Below are positions 17,663 to 26,841 of a stretch of 64,000 nucleotides of DNA, one piece after another; the stretch's first letter is position 1; the number at the start of each line of letters is the position of its first letter. The DNA is from an uncultured Eubacteriales bacterium (lineage in GTDB: Bacteria; Bacillota; Clostridia; Oscillospirales; Acutalibacteraceae), in assembly GCA_934457095.1 (NCBI GenBank), contig CAKSHJ010000002.1, positions 69,441 through 133,440 on the forward strand. The letters run 5' to 3'. The notes beneath the pieces are model-generated. The model was not told where the DNA came from and did not search any database. It was given only the letters and a program-made list of their open reading frames with translations. A program made the position numbers and the translations under genes.

Positions 17663-18583
17663 TTAAAATTCGGTTATCATACTTTTCTCGCAACAGAGCG
17701 GCGAATATACAAACCGGTCCATATGCTCTCCGCCGTAAAAATAATGTGGAGCCGCCGGTCGGTAACGGTATTCAAAGGTGTCTATGATAATCAGCTTGAT
17801 TTTCATGCGGGAGGGAATGATATTTTTGATAAATACGCTTGCTTGCTGTCCCGGTAAAACGCCCTCTTTGAGCTCTGCAAGGCCGGCTAGATTCGGGGTC
17901 AATTCCACAAATATGCCGTATGGCTCCACCGACCGCACAATGCCTGCAACAGTTTCTCCGGTTTGAAACGCCGCCGCATTTTCCTCCCAGGTGCCAAGCA
18001 ATTCCTTATGCGTTAGGGTGATGCGGTCGCCCTCCAAGGACTTGACCGCAGCTTTGATGTCCATACCCACGCAGAAGCGTTCCTTAGGGTGGTCAATGCG
18101 CGAAATGGAAATGGAATCAATGGGCAGCAGAGACACAACTCCGCAGCCGATGTCCGCAAAAGCGCCGAAATTTTCCAGATGAGTGATCCGCGCATTGACA
18201 ATGTCTCCGGGGATAAGCGCAGAAATAAATTCCGCTATACACCGTTCCTGAGCCTTTCGGCGGGAAAGTATGGCAACGGTAGTACCGTTTTCGTTTTTTT
18301 CAAAGCCGGTAATGATAAAACAAACCGGGCGATTTACCCGAGAAATGATTGCAATATCCCGAACGCTGCCTTCACGAATGCCAATGGCGCTGTCCTCTCT
18401 GGGAATGATGCCCTTGATACAGCCAAGGTCTACAATTAAATTGTGGGCGCTGTCGCATATCAATGCGCGGCCCTCTAAAATTTGTTCTTCGTGGCAGGCG
18501 TCAGCGAGGGTGGAGAGATTTGTCATTGCCGCCCTGTTTTCGGGTGTATCAATGATCCAACCCTCAGGATAGTATAAGCTCAT
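17663..18583 (-). CDS. S1-domain RNA-binding protein (RpsA/YugI-like)
   Basis: A 306-residue protein with three consecutive S1-like OB folds. Visible hallmarks are DLGCIKGIIPRED, GDIVNARITHLENFGAFADIG and GETVAGIVRSVEPYGIFVELTPNLAGL. It is shorter than a full ribosomal protein S1 and belongs to the truncated S1-like proteins common in Clostridia, which probably bind mRNA at the ribosome. ATG 18583 follows GGGAGG. It diverges from the cyclophilin gene. Confidence 0.85.
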   Translation of the reverse strand: MSLYYPEGWIIDTPENRAAMTNLSTLADACHEEQILEGRALICDSAHNLIVDLGCIKGIIPREDSAIGIREGSVRDIAIISRVNRPVCFIITGFEKNENGTTVAILSRRKAQERCIAEFISALIPGDIVNARITHLENFGAFADIGCGVVSLLPIDSISISRIDHPKERFCVGMDIKAAVKSLEGDRITLTHKELLGTWEENAAAFQTGETVAGIVRSVEPYGIFVELTPNLAGLAELKEGVLPGQQASVFIKNIIPSRMKIKLIIIDTFEYRYRPAAPHYFYGGEHMDRFVYSPLCCEKSMITEF

Positions 18584-18695
18584 TTTATTAGCCTCCCTTT
18601 TTAATGTCCGAATCATGTATATGCGGCAAAAAGAGGGTTCATACGCAATGCGCAAAATTATTTCCCGCAGAAGGTGCGATTTGTTTTACAGACAC

Positions 18696-18724
18696 TTGCA
18701 TATTTTGCGGTTTTCCATTAAAAT
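18696..18724 (+). promoter_or_regulatory. Promoter of the cyclophilin gene
   Basis: TTGCAT (18696-18701) and TAAAAT (18719-18724) with a 17-base spacer. Confidence 0.55.
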
Positions 18725-18770
18725 AAGAATATCTTATGTCACAAGCAAATTTGAGAGAAAGGGTGTTTCT

Positions 18771-19607
18771 ATGAAAAAACAAGTGATTGCGTTATTAACG
18801 GCGGCATTGCTGGCAGGCGCCGTTTTCACAGGCTGCGGCTCCGACGGACAGTCCTCACAGCCGGAGACATCTTCGGTATCTTCCACTTCGTCCCGGGTCA
18901 ATGCCGATGCGGACAAGCCCATAGGCTACCAATTGGAGTTGCCGCAGGCGGGCGAGGAAATTGCGGTGATTGATACCAGCATGGGTACTATGAAAATGCG
19001 GCTGTTCCCGAATGCCGCGCCTAAGGCGGTCGAGAATTTTACCACGCTTGCAAAGCAGGGCTACTATAACGGGCAAATTTTTCACCGCGTAATCAACAAT
19101 TTTATGATTCAGGGCGGCGACCCTACCGCGACCGGTATGGGCGGTAAAAATATTTGGGACACCGATGGCTTTGAGGACGAGTTTGTCGCTAATTTGCTGA
19201 ATATTCGGGGTTCGGTTGCCATGGCGAACAGCGGGAAAAATACAAACGGCAGCCAATTTTTTATTAACCAGAAAAAGGCCGACGACTTTGAAGGCTGGGA
19301 TTATTACACCAATTTGTATAATACCTTTCGCCAAGACCCGACTACCTATTTGCAGTATTACGGTAGTTGCCCCAATGTGTACCGCATTACGGACGAGGTG
19401 AAGGCTCTTTATGAGCAACAGGGAGGAAGCCCCAGTTTGGACGGCTATTACAGCGTGAACCAAAGGGGACATACGGTATTTGGGCAGGTGTTTGAAGGGC
19501 TTGATGTATTGGATTCCATAGCCGCGGTGGAAACCGACAGCAGTACCGACAAACCCCTGCAGGATGTGACCGTAAACAGCATTACCATTGAGGAATATCA
19601 TGCGTAA
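18771..19607 (+). CDS. Cyclophilin-type peptidyl-prolyl isomerase lipoprotein
   Basis: A 278-residue protein with a lipoprotein signal (MKKQVIALLTAALLAG, lipid-modified cysteine in FTGCGS), a Ser-rich linker, and a cyclophilin domain. Domain motifs are FTTLAKQGYYNGQIFHRVI, MIQGGDPT, GSVAMANSG and NGSQFFIN. Between SQFFIN and the C-terminal HTVFGQVFEG there is an unusual insert of about 50 residues. It likely catalyses proline isomerisation of exported proteins at the outer face of the membrane. The downstream membrane gene overlaps its end. Confidence 0.92.
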   Translation: MKKQVIALLTAALLAGAVFTGCGSDGQSSQPETSSVSSTSSRVNADADKPIGYQLELPQAGEEIAVIDTSMGTMKMRLFPNAAPKAVENFTTLAKQGYYNGQIFHRVINNFMIQGGDPTATGMGGKNIWDTDGFEDEFVANLLNIRGSVAMANSGKNTNGSQFFINQKKADDFEGWDYYTNLYNTFRQDPTTYLQYYGSCPNVYRITDEVKALYEQQGGSPSLDGYYSVNQRGHTVFGQVFEGLDVLDSIAAVETDSSTDKPLQDVTVNSITIEEYHA

Positions 19608-20079
19608 CGGCGGGGAAAAGGGGCAGGGTGTTGCACCCGTACAGCCGCCGGACAGAAAAGCTAAATTATATTCTGCGCTTGCGTATATACCCTTTATATG
19701 GATTGTCAGTTTTTTTGCTCAGCGGAAAAATAAGTTTGTTCGCTTTCATATAAAGCAGGGTATGAAGCTCACGCTGTTTGCCTTTGTGACGAGTTGTGTT
19801 GCTTGGGCGCTGAATGTGCTGTTTTCACGGTTATTTTCCTATTCTGTGGCAACGCCCACCGCTGAAGACGCCGCACATGTAACTGCCGGCGTTAACCAGA
19901 CGGGACAGACTATTTGCCTTGCGGTTATTTTTTGCGCGGTAATTTTATGTTTGCTGTATTTTTTATACGGCGTAATTGCGGCGTCCACAGGCAAAACCAA
20001 ACCACTGCCGTTTTTGGGCACGCCAAAAGTCGAAGAAAAGCCTTCGGGAACGGAAACGCCGCCGAAAAACAATTTATAG
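19600..20079 (+). CDS. Membrane protein, DUF4870-like
   Basis: A 159-residue protein. ATG 19600 overlaps the last codons of the cyclophilin gene and has GAGGA in front, so the two are coupled. After a hydrophilic N terminus come KLYSALAYIPFIWIVSFF, the conserved-looking FVRFHIKQGM, and two further hydrophobic helices. This architecture resembles the DUF4870/TM family of small membrane proteins with unknown function. The C-terminal tail is Pro/Lys-rich. Confidence 0.7.
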   Translation: MRNGGEKGQGVAPVQPPDRKAKLYSALAYIPFIWIVSFFAQRKNKFVRFHIKQGMKLTLFAFVTSCVAWALNVLFSRLFSYSVATPTAEDAAHVTAGVNQTGQTICLAVIFCAVILCLLYFLYGVIAASTGKTKPLPFLGTPKVEEKPSGTETPPKNNL

Positions 20080-20100
20080 CAAAAAATGGGCGTTTTTGCA

Positions 20101-20130
20101 TTGACACACGGCGGCAGAAAAGGCTATAAT
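20101..20130 (+). promoter_or_regulatory. Promoter of pyrG
   Basis: TTGACA (20101-20106) and TATAAT (20125-20130) with an 18-base spacer. Confidence 0.8.
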
Positions 20131-20144
20131 AAAAATAAATTACC

Positions 20145-20191
20145 ATGTTCCCAAGCGGCATAAACGGTTTTGCGTTGGGAACATCTTTTTT
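20145..20191 (+). terminator. pyrG leader terminator (attenuator)
   Basis: ATGTTCCCAA (20145-20154) pairs perfectly with TTGGGAACAT (20175-20184), followed by TCTTTTTT. It lies between the promoter and the pyrG start, so it must be bypassed for pyrG expression. Gram-positive pyrG genes are known to be attenuated in response to CTP. The usual GGGC transcript start is not evident here. Confidence 0.85.
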
Positions 20192-20240
20192 GTTTGCATT
20201 GGCAGCGGAATTCGAGAACGGTATGGACAGGGAGGATTTT

Positions 20241-21845
20241 ATGGCTACCAAATATATTTTTGTAACCGGAGGCGTGGTTTCCGGTTTGGGAAAGGGAATT
20301 ACGGCAGCGTCGCTTGGCAGACTGCTTAAATCAAGGGGTCTTAAGGTCACTATGCAGAAATTTGACCCTTATTTGAATATTGACCCCGGAACGATGAATC
20401 CGTTTCAGCACGGTGAGGTGTTTGTGACCGACGACGGTGCCGAAACCGATTTGGATTTGGGGCATTATGAACGTTTTATTGACGAGAATCTCTCGCAGAA
20501 CAGCAATGTGACTTCGGGCAGAATTTACTGGAATGTGCTGCAAAATGAGCGCAACGGCAATTATAACGGCGGTACGGTGCAGGTCATTCCGCATATTACC
20601 AATGAGATTAAAAACCGCATTGCGCTGGGCAAGGAAAATGTCGATATTGCCATTATTGAGGTGGGCGGCACCGTGGGCGATATTGAAAGTCAGCCGTTTT
20701 TAGAGGCGATTCGTCAGTTTGGCGCCGAGGTTGGCAGGGGAAATTGTCTGTTTATACATGTGACGCTGGTGCCGTATTTGGCAGCCTCCAGCGAGCAGAA
20801 AACCAAGCCTACCCAGCATAGCGTTAAGGAATTGCTTTCCATTGGCATTCAGCCGGACATTATTGTGTTGCGTGCGGAGATGGAGGTTGCCAAGGAGCAT
20901 AAAAAGAAAATTGCACTGTTTTGCAATGTGCCAGAGGATTGCGTAATTCAAAATTTGGATTTGCCGCTTTTGTATTCGGTTCCGCTGGCGCTCAAGGAGG
21001 AGCGCTTGGACGATATTGTATGCAAACGTTTTGGTCTTTCCGCGCCGCCTGCCGATTTGACCGAATGGACCAAAATGGTCAACACGGCGCTTTTGATTCA
21101 CAAAAAGGTGAAAATCGGTATGGTGGGAAAATACGTAGAGCTACGCGACGCTTACCTGAGCGTTGCCGAAGCTTTGACGCACGGCGGCATTGGCAATGAG
21201 GTGAAAGTGGACATTGCTTGGATTGACTCGGAGGAAATTACCAAGGACAATGTTGCGCAAATATTGGGTGATTTAGATGGCGTTTTGGTGCCGGGCGGCT
21301 TTGGTCAAAGAGGCGTAGAGGGTAAAATTGAGGCGATTCGTTATGCTCGTACCCATAAGATTCCGTTTTTCGGAATTTGTCTTGGTATGCAGCTTGCTGT
21401 GGTGGAATACTGCCGCAATGTGCTGGGGCTCAAAGACGCCAATTCTGCGGAATTTGACAAGGAAAGCAAAAATCATGTGATAGATATTATGCCGGACCAG
21501 AAGCATGTTGAGCAATTGGGCGGCACCATGCGTTTGGGGAAATATCCCTGCCAAATTATGCCCGACACCAAGGCGGCGCAAATTTACGGCGACACCTTAA
21601 TTTATGAGCGGCACCGCCACCGTTTTGAGGTCAATAACGATTACCGCGAGCAGCTGGAGCAGGCTGGTATGACCTTCTCCGGCAGAGCGCCGGACAACCG
21701 CATTGTAGAGATGATGGAGGTTGCCGACCACCCTTGGTATCTTGCGGTGCAGTTTCACCCCGAATTTAAATCCAGACCCAATCGGCCACACCCATTGTTC
21801 AATAGTTTTGTGGGTGCGGCGCTTGCTTATCACGAACAGAAATAA
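20241..21845 (+). CDS. pyrG: CTP synthase
   Basis: A 534-residue enzyme converting UTP to CTP with glutamine. The synthetase domain begins KYIFVTGGVVSGLGKGI and has DPYLNIDPGTMNP. The C-terminal class I glutamine amidotransferase has the nucleophile in FFGICLGMQ and the His/Glu pair in VQFHPEFKSRP. ATG 20241 follows GGGAGG; an in-frame upstream extension would begin inside the attenuator stem. Confidence 0.97.
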   Translation: MATKYIFVTGGVVSGLGKGITAASLGRLLKSRGLKVTMQKFDPYLNIDPGTMNPFQHGEVFVTDDGAETDLDLGHYERFIDENLSQNSNVTSGRIYWNVLQNERNGNYNGGTVQVIPHITNEIKNRIALGKENVDIAIIEVGGTVGDIESQPFLEAIRQFGAEVGRGNCLFIHVTLVPYLAASSEQKTKPTQHSVKELLSIGIQPDIIVLRAEMEVAKEHKKKIALFCNVPEDCVIQNLDLPLLYSVPLALKEERLDDIVCKRFGLSAPPADLTEWTKMVNTALLIHKKVKIGMVGKYVELRDAYLSVAEALTHGGIGNEVKVDIAWIDSEEITKDNVAQILGDLDGVLVPGGFGQRGVEGKIEAIRYARTHKIPFFGICLGMQLAVVEYCRNVLGLKDANSAEFDKESKNHVIDIMPDQKHVEQLGGTMRLGKYPCQIMPDTKAAQIYGDTLIYERHRHRFEVNNDYREQLEQAGMTFSGRAPDNRIVEMMEVADHPWYLAVQFHPEFKSRPNRPHPLFNSFVGAALAYHEQK

Positions 21846-21852
21846 CGAAAAA

Positions 21853-21890
21853 AACAGCAGCCGTTTTTTGCGCGGACTGCTGTTTTTCTT
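21853..21890. terminator. Bidirectional terminator between pyrG and rex
   Basis: AACAGCAG and CTGCTGTT with inner CCG/CGG pairing, flanked by A and T runs. It can serve both convergent genes. Confidence 0.8.
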
Positions 21891-21898
21891 TGCGTGGG

Positions 21899-22534
21899 TT
21901 ATATCATATTTTCAGAGATACGGTAGCAGAGTGTCATTAGGCTGTCGCCTAGATGTACATTTTCCACAATAGCGTCGGCGTAGTCGGGGCTGATGTCATA
22001 GTGGCTGAAATTCCAATAATTTTTAATGCCCAAAGCATATAGTTGCTCCACTACGCCGGGTACGGCCTCCTGAGGAATACAAAGCACAGCCATATCCGGT
22101 TTTGTTTTGCTGCAAAATTCCTCAATGTTGTGTATATCCAATATTTGCTGGTCTTTTAGCATAGTACCGATTTTTTGCGGGTCGTTGTCAAAAATGCCGG
22201 TTAAAATAAAACCCTGTATCTCAAATGACAAATGTACCGTCACCGCATGTCCCAAATTGCCCGCGCCCACAATAATAGCCTTATAGGAATTTTGAATGCC
22301 CATAATATTACCGATTTCGGTGCGGAGGGGGTCTACCATATAGCCGTAGCCCTGCTGACCAAACCCGCCAAAGCAATTTAAATCCTGTCGAATTTGCGAG
22401 GCGGTCAGACCCATCAGTGCAGAGAGCTCTTTGGAGCTGATGCGGGCAATACCGCGGTTTTTCAGATTGGTTAAGTGGCGGTAATAACGGGGCAGTCGCC
22501 GAATAACAGGCATGGAAATATAATTTTTGGCCAC
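21899..22534 (-). CDS. rex: Redox-sensing transcriptional repressor Rex
   Basis: A 211-residue repressor with an N-terminal winged helix (ISSKELSALMGLTASQIRQD) and a C-terminal Rossmann domain that reads NADH/NAD (IIVGAGNLGHAV). In anaerobic Gram-positives Rex represses fermentation and redox genes. GTG 22534 follows GGAGGT at nine bases. It begins 22 bases after icd on the same strand, so it may be co-transcribed with acn and icd. Confidence 0.95.
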   Translation of the reverse strand: MAKNYISMPVIRRLPRYYRHLTNLKNRGIARISSKELSALMGLTASQIRQDLNCFGGFGQQGYGYMVDPLRTEIGNIMGIQNSYKAIIVGAGNLGHAVTVHLSFEIQGFILTGIFDNDPQKIGTMLKDQQILDIHNIEEFCSKTKPDMAVLCIPQEAVPGVVEQLYALGIKNYWNFSHYDISPDYADAIVENVHLGDSLMTLCYRISENMI

Positions 22535-22555
22535 AGCTCAACACCTCCTACTTGA

Positions 22556-23767
22556 TTACAGGAGTTTTACCAGACGATTGTTAATCTCCCGTAAAAATGT
22601 TTCCGTATCCACGGTCGTTTTATTCTCCAAAGAGGATAAGGCATATAAATCACCGGTCATTACGCCGTCCTCAATGGTGGCAATGGCAGCTTCCTCCAGT
22701 CTATCTGCAAATGCTGCCAATTCCGGAGTTTGGTCCAGTTCGCCTCTTTTGCGCAGCGCGCCTGTCCATGCAAACAGGGTCGCCATAGAATTGGTTGAGG
22801 TTTTCTCGCCTTTTAAATGCTTGTAATAATGACGCTGTACGGTACCGTGCGCCGCTTCATATTCATACACGCCGTCCGGGGAGACCAGTACCGAGGTCAT
22901 CATGGCAAGGCTACCGAATGCCGTTGCCACCATATCGGACATCACATCGCCGTCATAATTTTTGCACGCCCAAATATAGCCGCCGCTTGAACGCACTACT
23001 CTGGCGACCGCATCGTCAATCAGCGTGTAGAAATATTCAATATCAGCCGCTTCAAATTTTGCACGGTACTCTTTTTCATAAATTTCGGCAAAAATGTCTT
23101 TAAAACGGTGGTCGTATTTTTTGGAAATCGTATCTTTGGTGGAAAACCACAAATCCTGTTTTAAATCCAGCGCGTAATTAAAGCAGGCACGGGCAAAGCT
23201 GTCAATGCTTTTGTCCAAATTATGCAGCCCCTGCACAATACCCGGCGTTTCAAAGTTGTGGATCAACTCGCGAATTTCACTGCCGTCGGCCTTGGTAACC
23301 ACCAATTCTGCCTTACAACCGGCATCCACGGTCATTTCTGTATTTTTGTAAACATCTCCGTAGGCATGACGCGCAATGGTAATGGGATTTGTCCAGGTGG
23401 GAATAAACGGGGTAATGCCCTTTACCAAAATAGGGGTGCGAAATACCGTGCCATCGAGCAATGCGCGAATGGTGCCGTTGGGAGACTTCCACATTTGTTT
23501 GAGGTTATATTCTTTTACACGCTCGGCATTGGGGGTAATGGTGGCGCATTTTACCGCAACGCCGTATTTTTTGGTTGCTTCCGCCGAGTCGAATGTCACC
23601 TTATCGTTGGTGGTTTCCCGGTGTTCCAAACCAAGGTCGTAATACTCCGTTTTCAAATCAATATACGGGGTGAGCAAAATGTCTTTAATCATCTTCCAGA
23701 TGATGCGTGTCATTTCATCGCCGTCCATCTCTACAAGCGGCGTTTTCATTTGAATTTTCTCTGCCAT
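22556..23767 (-). CDS. icd: NADP-dependent isocitrate dehydrogenase
   Basis: A 403-residue enzyme of the eukaryote-like subfamily (KTPLVEMDGDEMTRIIWKMIK), which oxidises isocitrate to 2-oxoglutarate. Other motifs are MWKSPNGTIR, YKNTEMTVDAG, KNYDGDVMSDM and EAAHGTVQRHYYKH. ATG 23767 follows GGAG; an upstream in-frame TTG overlaps that site. With aconitase upstream it forms the oxidative arm toward glutamate. No citrate synthase is in the window. Confidence 0.95.
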   Translation of the reverse strand: MAEKIQMKTPLVEMDGDEMTRIIWKMIKDILLTPYIDLKTEYYDLGLEHRETTNDKVTFDSAEATKKYGVAVKCATITPNAERVKEYNLKQMWKSPNGTIRALLDGTVFRTPILVKGITPFIPTWTNPITIARHAYGDVYKNTEMTVDAGCKAELVVTKADGSEIRELIHNFETPGIVQGLHNLDKSIDSFARACFNYALDLKQDLWFSTKDTISKKYDHRFKDIFAEIYEKEYRAKFEAADIEYFYTLIDDAVARVVRSSGGYIWACKNYDGDVMSDMVATAFGSLAMMTSVLVSPDGVYEYEAAHGTVQRHYYKHLKGEKTSTNSMATLFAWTGALRKRGELDQTPELAAFADRLEEAAIATIEDGVMTGDLYALSSLENKTTVDTETFLREINNRLVKLL

Positions 23768-23793
23768 GTTATTCTCCTTTTCCAATTATTTTT

Positions 23794-25725
23794 TTAGCTA
23801 TGTTCTCTGGTGTAATTGAGCAAGCCGCCTGCCAGTACCAAATCTTTCTGACGCTCGGTTAAAACAGGCTCCAGCTCCATTTCAATGCCTTTTGTGACAT
23901 TTTTTAAAATAACCTTGCCGCCTTGCGTAAGTGCCGTGCGAATATTCGGTAGTTCCAATTGATCCATTTGGTCAATGTTATCGTAGTCGGCTTCATTTTT
24001 AAATACAAACGGTAAAATACCGGCATTGGCAAGGTTGGCGCAGTGAATGCGTGCAAAGGATTTTGCAACTACGGCTTTAATGCCCAGATACAACGGCACC
24101 AGTGCCGCATGCTCGCGCGAGGAGCCTTGCCCGTAATTTGCTCCGCCAATGATAATACCGCTGCCCTCCTTGCGGCAACGCTCTGGGAATTGCTCGTCGC
24201 AAACGGCAAAGCAGAAATTAGAAAGATAAGGAATATTGGAGCGGTACGGCAAAATTTTTGCGCCGGCGGGCATAATGTGGTCGGTGGTAATGTTGTCGCC
24301 CACTTTGAGCAACGCCTTTGCAGTGATGGTTTCCTCCAAAGCGTCGGTGGTGGGGAACTCTTTAATATTCGGACCTCTTACCACCTGCACTTTGTCCATT
24401 TCCTCCACAGGAGCCGGCGGCTCTACCATATTATCGTTGATTAAAAAGTGTTCCGGTTGGGCAATGGCAACTGCCTCGCCCAAAGTTTGCGGGTTGGTAA
24501 ATACGCCGGTTAAAGCCGAAACAGCTGCGGTTTCGGGGCTGACCAAATATACCTGCCCGGAGGCGGTGCCGGAACGACCCTCAAAATTGCGGTTGAAGGT
24601 GCGCAGAGAAACGCCGTTGGAATTGGGCGACTGCCCCATGCCAATGCACGGTCCGCAGGCGCTTTCCAAAATACGTGCGCCGGCGGCGATCAGGTCGGCC
24701 AAAGCGCCGTTTTGCGCCAGCATATTGAACACCTGCTTGGAACCCGGCGCAATGGAAAGACTGACATCGGGATGCACGGTTTTGCCTTTTAAAATGGCAG
24801 CCACCCGCATCAAATCCAAATAGGAGGAATTGGTGCAGGAACCAATGCAGACCTGGTCAATTTTCTTGGCGCCGATTTCATCGATGGTTTTAATGTTGTC
24901 GGGGCTGTGAGGACAGGCTGCCAGCGGCTTTAGCTCCGAGAGATTGATTTCATATACCTCGTCATAAACCGCATTATCGTCGGCTTTGAGTTCTGTCCAG
25001 TCCTGTTCGCGATTTTGCGCCTTTAAAAAGCCCTTGGTAATTTCGTCGGAGGGGAAGATGGAGGTGGTAGCACCCAATTCCGCGCCCATATTGGTAATGG
25101 TAGCGCGTTCGGGTACGGTCAGCGTTGCAACGCCCGGACCGCCGTATTCAATGATTTTACCCACGCCGCCTTTTACGGTGAGCAGACGCAGTACCTCTAA
25201 AATGACATCTTTTGCCGAAACCCAGCTTTGTAATTTGCCGGTGAGATTGATACGCACCATTTTAGGCATGGTAATATGGTATGCGCCGCCGCCCATGGCA
25301 ACGGCAACGTCTAAGCCGCCGGCGCCCATGGCCAGCATACCGATGCCGCCGTTTGTGGGGGTATGGCTGTCTGAGCCGATTAAGGTTTTGCCCGGTATGC
25401 CAAAGCGTTCCAGATGCACCTGATGGCAAATACCGTTGCCCGGCCGCGAAAAATAAATACCGTGCTTTTTGCAGACGGTCTGAATGAATTTATGGTCATC
25501 GGCATTTTCAAAGCCGGTTTGCAGCGTATTGTGGTCAATATAAGCCACAGAACGCTCTGTTTTTACTCTTGGTACGCCCATTGCCTCAAATTCCAAATAG
25601 GCCATGGTTCCGGTAGCGTCCTGCGTCAGCGTCTGGTCAATTTTCAGGCCGATGTCGCTGCCCACGGTCATTTCACCGCTTAATAAATGCTTTTTTATAA
25701 TTTTTTGCGCAATTGTATCACCCAT
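23794..25725 (-). CDS. acn: Aconitate hydratase
   Basis: A 643-residue aconitase of the shorter, mitochondrial-like type. The 4Fe-4S cysteines are in IGSCTNSSYLDLMR and ESACGPCIGMG. The swivel domain with GGANYGQGSSREHAAL is fused at the C terminus, which separates it from two-subunit LeuCD. ATG 25725 follows AAAGGAG. It is transcribed with icd 27 bases downstream. I do not expect it to replace LeuCD, although substrate overlap cannot be excluded from sequence. Confidence 0.94.
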   Translation of the reverse strand: MGDTIAQKIIKKHLLSGEMTVGSDIGLKIDQTLTQDATGTMAYLEFEAMGVPRVKTERSVAYIDHNTLQTGFENADDHKFIQTVCKKHGIYFSRPGNGICHQVHLERFGIPGKTLIGSDSHTPTNGGIGMLAMGAGGLDVAVAMGGGAYHITMPKMVRINLTGKLQSWVSAKDVILEVLRLLTVKGGVGKIIEYGGPGVATLTVPERATITNMGAELGATTSIFPSDEITKGFLKAQNREQDWTELKADDNAVYDEVYEINLSELKPLAACPHSPDNIKTIDEIGAKKIDQVCIGSCTNSSYLDLMRVAAILKGKTVHPDVSLSIAPGSKQVFNMLAQNGALADLIAAGARILESACGPCIGMGQSPNSNGVSLRTFNRNFEGRSGTASGQVYLVSPETAAVSALTGVFTNPQTLGEAVAIAQPEHFLINDNMVEPPAPVEEMDKVQVVRGPNIKEFPTTDALEETITAKALLKVGDNITTDHIMPAGAKILPYRSNIPYLSNFCFAVCDEQFPERCRKEGSGIIIGGANYGQGSSREHAALVPLYLGIKAVVAKSFARIHCANLANAGILPFVFKNEADYDNIDQMDQLELPNIRTALTQGGKVILKNVTKGIEMELEPVLTERQKDLVLAGGLLNYTREHS

Positions 25726-25796
25726 GGGTTCTACTCCTTTCCGTATTCGAGCCGCAAATGCTTGTACATTCGTGCGGTTGTATTGTTTCAACTCAT

Positions 25797-25826
25797 ATTA
25801 TACTAATAATATTATTTTCTTGTCAA
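25797..25826 (-). promoter_or_regulatory. Promoter of acn-icd(-rex)
   Basis: On the minus strand TTGACA (25826-25821) and TATAAT (25802-25797) with an 18-base spacer. Confidence 0.78.
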
Positions 25827-25893
25827 CTTGCAGCGTCAGCTTGCAAAAGCATATCGTTTGAGTATTAGAAAATTTCGGGAAGAATGCTGTCAG

Positions 25894-25925
25894 AATTTGC
25901 ATTGCAAATTTTCTTGTGCTATGAT
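25894..25925 (+). promoter_or_regulatory. Perfect inverted repeat over a promoter for the tepA-ftsK genes
   Basis: AATTTGCA-T-TGCAAATT (25894-25910) is a perfect 8-1-8 inverted repeat. A plausible promoter, TTGCAT (25897-25902) and TATGAT (25920-25925) with 17 bases between, has its -35 inside the repeat. An operator for an unidentified regulator is inferred. Confidence 0.45.
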
Positions 25926-26032
25926 AATCTAATAATAGAAAAGCAGATATTGTTTTTTCTGCAAAATTTTCCTGCGGTTGTATGTTTTGCTTCTTTTTAC
26001 GGCACACTATGTGCAGTAGGAGGTGGCTTTGC

Positions 26033-26761
26033 ATGCAAGCATATCAAAATCAGTCCAATCAGCAGGACGATACACAGCAAAATAATGGCGATAATCCACA
26101 ACTGGAGCAAATTGAGCAAATGGGTTCGGTACTTGCCGACAATGGTAAGCATAAAATCCATTGCCTTACCATTATCGGGCAAATCGAGGGGCATTATGCC
26201 TTGCCAAGCCAGAACAAAACCACAAAATATGAGCATATTATTCCGCAATTGGTGGCCATTGAGGAGGAACCGGAAATTGAAGGGTTGTTAATGCTGCTCA
26301 ATACCGTTGGCGGAGATGTGGAGGCAGGACTTGCCTTAGCCGAATTGGTCGCCGGTATGAAAAAACCAACGGTTTCTTTGGTGTTGGGCGGAGGACATTC
26401 CATTGGCGTACCGCTTGCGGTAGCGGCGCAAAAGTCGTTTATTGCGCCGTCTGCCACCATGACCATACACCCGGTGCGCATGAACGGCTTAACGCTTGGC
26501 GTACCCCAAACTTTTGAATATTTTCAAAAAATGCAGCAGCGTATTACCGCATTTGTCAGCCGACATTCCGGCATGGAACCCGACCGCTTTTATCGTCTTG
26601 CCATGAATACCGAGGAATTGGTGATGGACGTGGGTACGGTACTGGACGGACCCGATGCCGTAAAAGAGGGTTTAATTGACGCTTTGGGCAGTTTGTCGGA
26701 TGCGTTGGGTTGTTTGTATGAAATGATAGAGAGCAATTCGCAGGAGCAGGAAAACACATAA
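26033..26761 (+). CDS. ClpP-like serine protease, TepA/YmfB type
   Basis: A 242-residue ClpP-fold protein. A hydrophilic, Gln-rich N terminus precedes the domain. The nucleophile serine lies in LGGGHSIGVPLA (about residue 123) and the histidine in TMTIHPVRM (about 146). LLMLLNTVGGDVEAGLALAE matches the oligomerisation region. AGGAGG precedes ATG 26033. It is followed by ftsK, the same neighbourhood as ymfB (tepA) and spoIIIE in Bacillus, which supports the TepA-like assignment. Its substrates are unknown. Confidence 0.88.
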   Translation: MQAYQNQSNQQDDTQQNNGDNPQLEQIEQMGSVLADNGKHKIHCLTIIGQIEGHYALPSQNKTTKYEHIIPQLVAIEEEPEIEGLLMLLNTVGGDVEAGLALAELVAGMKKPTVSLVLGGGHSIGVPLAVAAQKSFIAPSATMTIHPVRMNGLTLGVPQTFEYFQKMQQRITAFVSRHSGMEPDRFYRLAMNTEELVMDVGTVLDGPDAVKEGLIDALGSLSDALGCLYEMIESNSQEQENT

Positions 26762-26841
26762 ATTTTAAGAAAACAGGCACGCTTTTTACAAGGCATTTGC
26801 CTGATTTACATAGCGCAGTAATCAATTTAAGAGGTGAAACC

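Noticed and set aside
20101..20150. Bacillus-type pyrG control by reiterative G addition
   Set aside because: No GGGC lies at the expected start, so only a generic attenuator is claimed.
23794..25725. Aconitase considered as the large subunit of isopropylmalate isomerase
   Set aside because: It has the fused swivel domain and full aconitase length; LeuC and LeuD are separate, smaller proteins.
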